Positions 7,391-7,573 of a stretch of 7,573 bases of DNA are shown here, in pieces. A program made the position numbers and the translations under genes. Below the pieces are notes generated by a model. That model was not told the origin of the DNA, did no database searches, and saw only the letters and a program-made list of their open reading frames with translations. This DNA comes from Flavobacteriales bacterium (GTDB lineage Bacteria > Bacteroidota > Bacteroidia > Flavobacteriales_D > Sanyastnellaceae): the NCBI GenBank assembly GCA_027488055.1, contig JAIYCK010000308.1:1-7573 (forward strand), in the 5' to 3' direction. Numbering within the stretch: position 1 is the first letter of the stretch; each line of letters begins with the position of its first letter.

Positions 7391-7573
7391 TAGCGCATCA
7401 GATCTTTAATGATGTAATAGAACAATTGTTCAGAAGCAAGCATTTGATCCAATAAATCCATCGTGGTCGCTGGCAATTGATAAGGATGCACATCCTGTGC
7501 TCCGAAATAAGCTTCAATGGCCTGATTGTCCTTGATTTGAGCGGCGTTCATCAATTCTTCCAACACCATGCAA
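7390..7573 (-). CDS. C-terminal part of an unrecognised protein, coupled to ogt (cut by window edge)
   Basis: An open frame with no internal stop enters from the right edge and ends at TAA (7392-7390). Sixty residues are visible. They include VLEELMNAAQIKDNQAIEAY, then FGAQDVHPYQLPATTMDLLD, and end SEQLFYYIIKDLMR. The composition, rich in acidic, hydrophobic and Met residues, suggests a soluble, mostly helical C-terminus; I do not recognise the family. An ATG at 7569-7567 could be its start, which would make a 59-residue protein, but a longer gene running past the window is equally possible. The main evidence that it is real is the one-base TAATG overlap with the ogt start and ordinary codon use. 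The overlap suggests one operon with ogt but does not show a repair function. Confidence 0.6.
   Translation of the reverse strand, partial: CMVLEELMNAAQIKDNQAIEAYFGAQDVHPYQLPATTMDLLDQMLASEQLFYYIIKDLMR

Overview
The window looks like ordinary chromosomal DNA from a member of Bacteroidota, probably a free-living Flavobacteriia- or Cytophagia-type organism. Three things point there: a sensor kinase with a periplasmic two-component-regulator propeller and a Y_Y_Y domain, a large secreted protein ending in the gliding-motility-associated (CHU_C, type B) type IX secretion sorting domain, and a perfect Bacteroidota-type -7 promoter element (TACTTTTG) just before that secreted-protein gene. Shine-Dalgarno sequences are weak or absent, as is usual in this phylum. 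Genus or species cannot be told from this sequence.

Layout. On the + strand, 10-2931 encodes a 973-residue membrane sensor histidine kinase. A 243-base gap follows, then 3175-3819 encodes a 214-residue NarL/LuxR-type response regulator. Together they are a likely cognate two-component pair. On the - strand, convergent with the regulator, 3910-6645 encodes a 911-residue multidomain secreted protein: signal peptide, lamin-tail-like domain, PKD-like domain, seven cysteine-paired Ig-like units and a CHU_C sorting domain. Upstream of it on the same strand are a 241-base gap holding its promoter element, then a 167-residue methylated-DNA-protein-cysteine methyltransferase (6887-7390). The tail of an unrecognised gene (7390-7573, cut by the window edge) overlaps the methyltransferase start codon by one base.

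How the genes relate. The kinase should sense a signal outside the inner membrane and phosphorylate the regulator, which would control transcription through its C-terminal helix-turn-helix; no target can be named from the sequence. The secreted protein is probably exported by the type IX system and placed on the cell surface or released. The methyltransferase repairs O6-alkylguanine in DNA and is probably co-transcribed with the unknown gene before it. Nothing ties the signalling pair to the secreted protein except adjacency, and their convergent orientation argues against co-transcription.

No CRISPR array, tRNA, rRNA, insertion sequence or defence or mobile system was recognised, and no stretch longer than 300 bases lacks a gene. 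I see no convincing new system; the findings below are modest.
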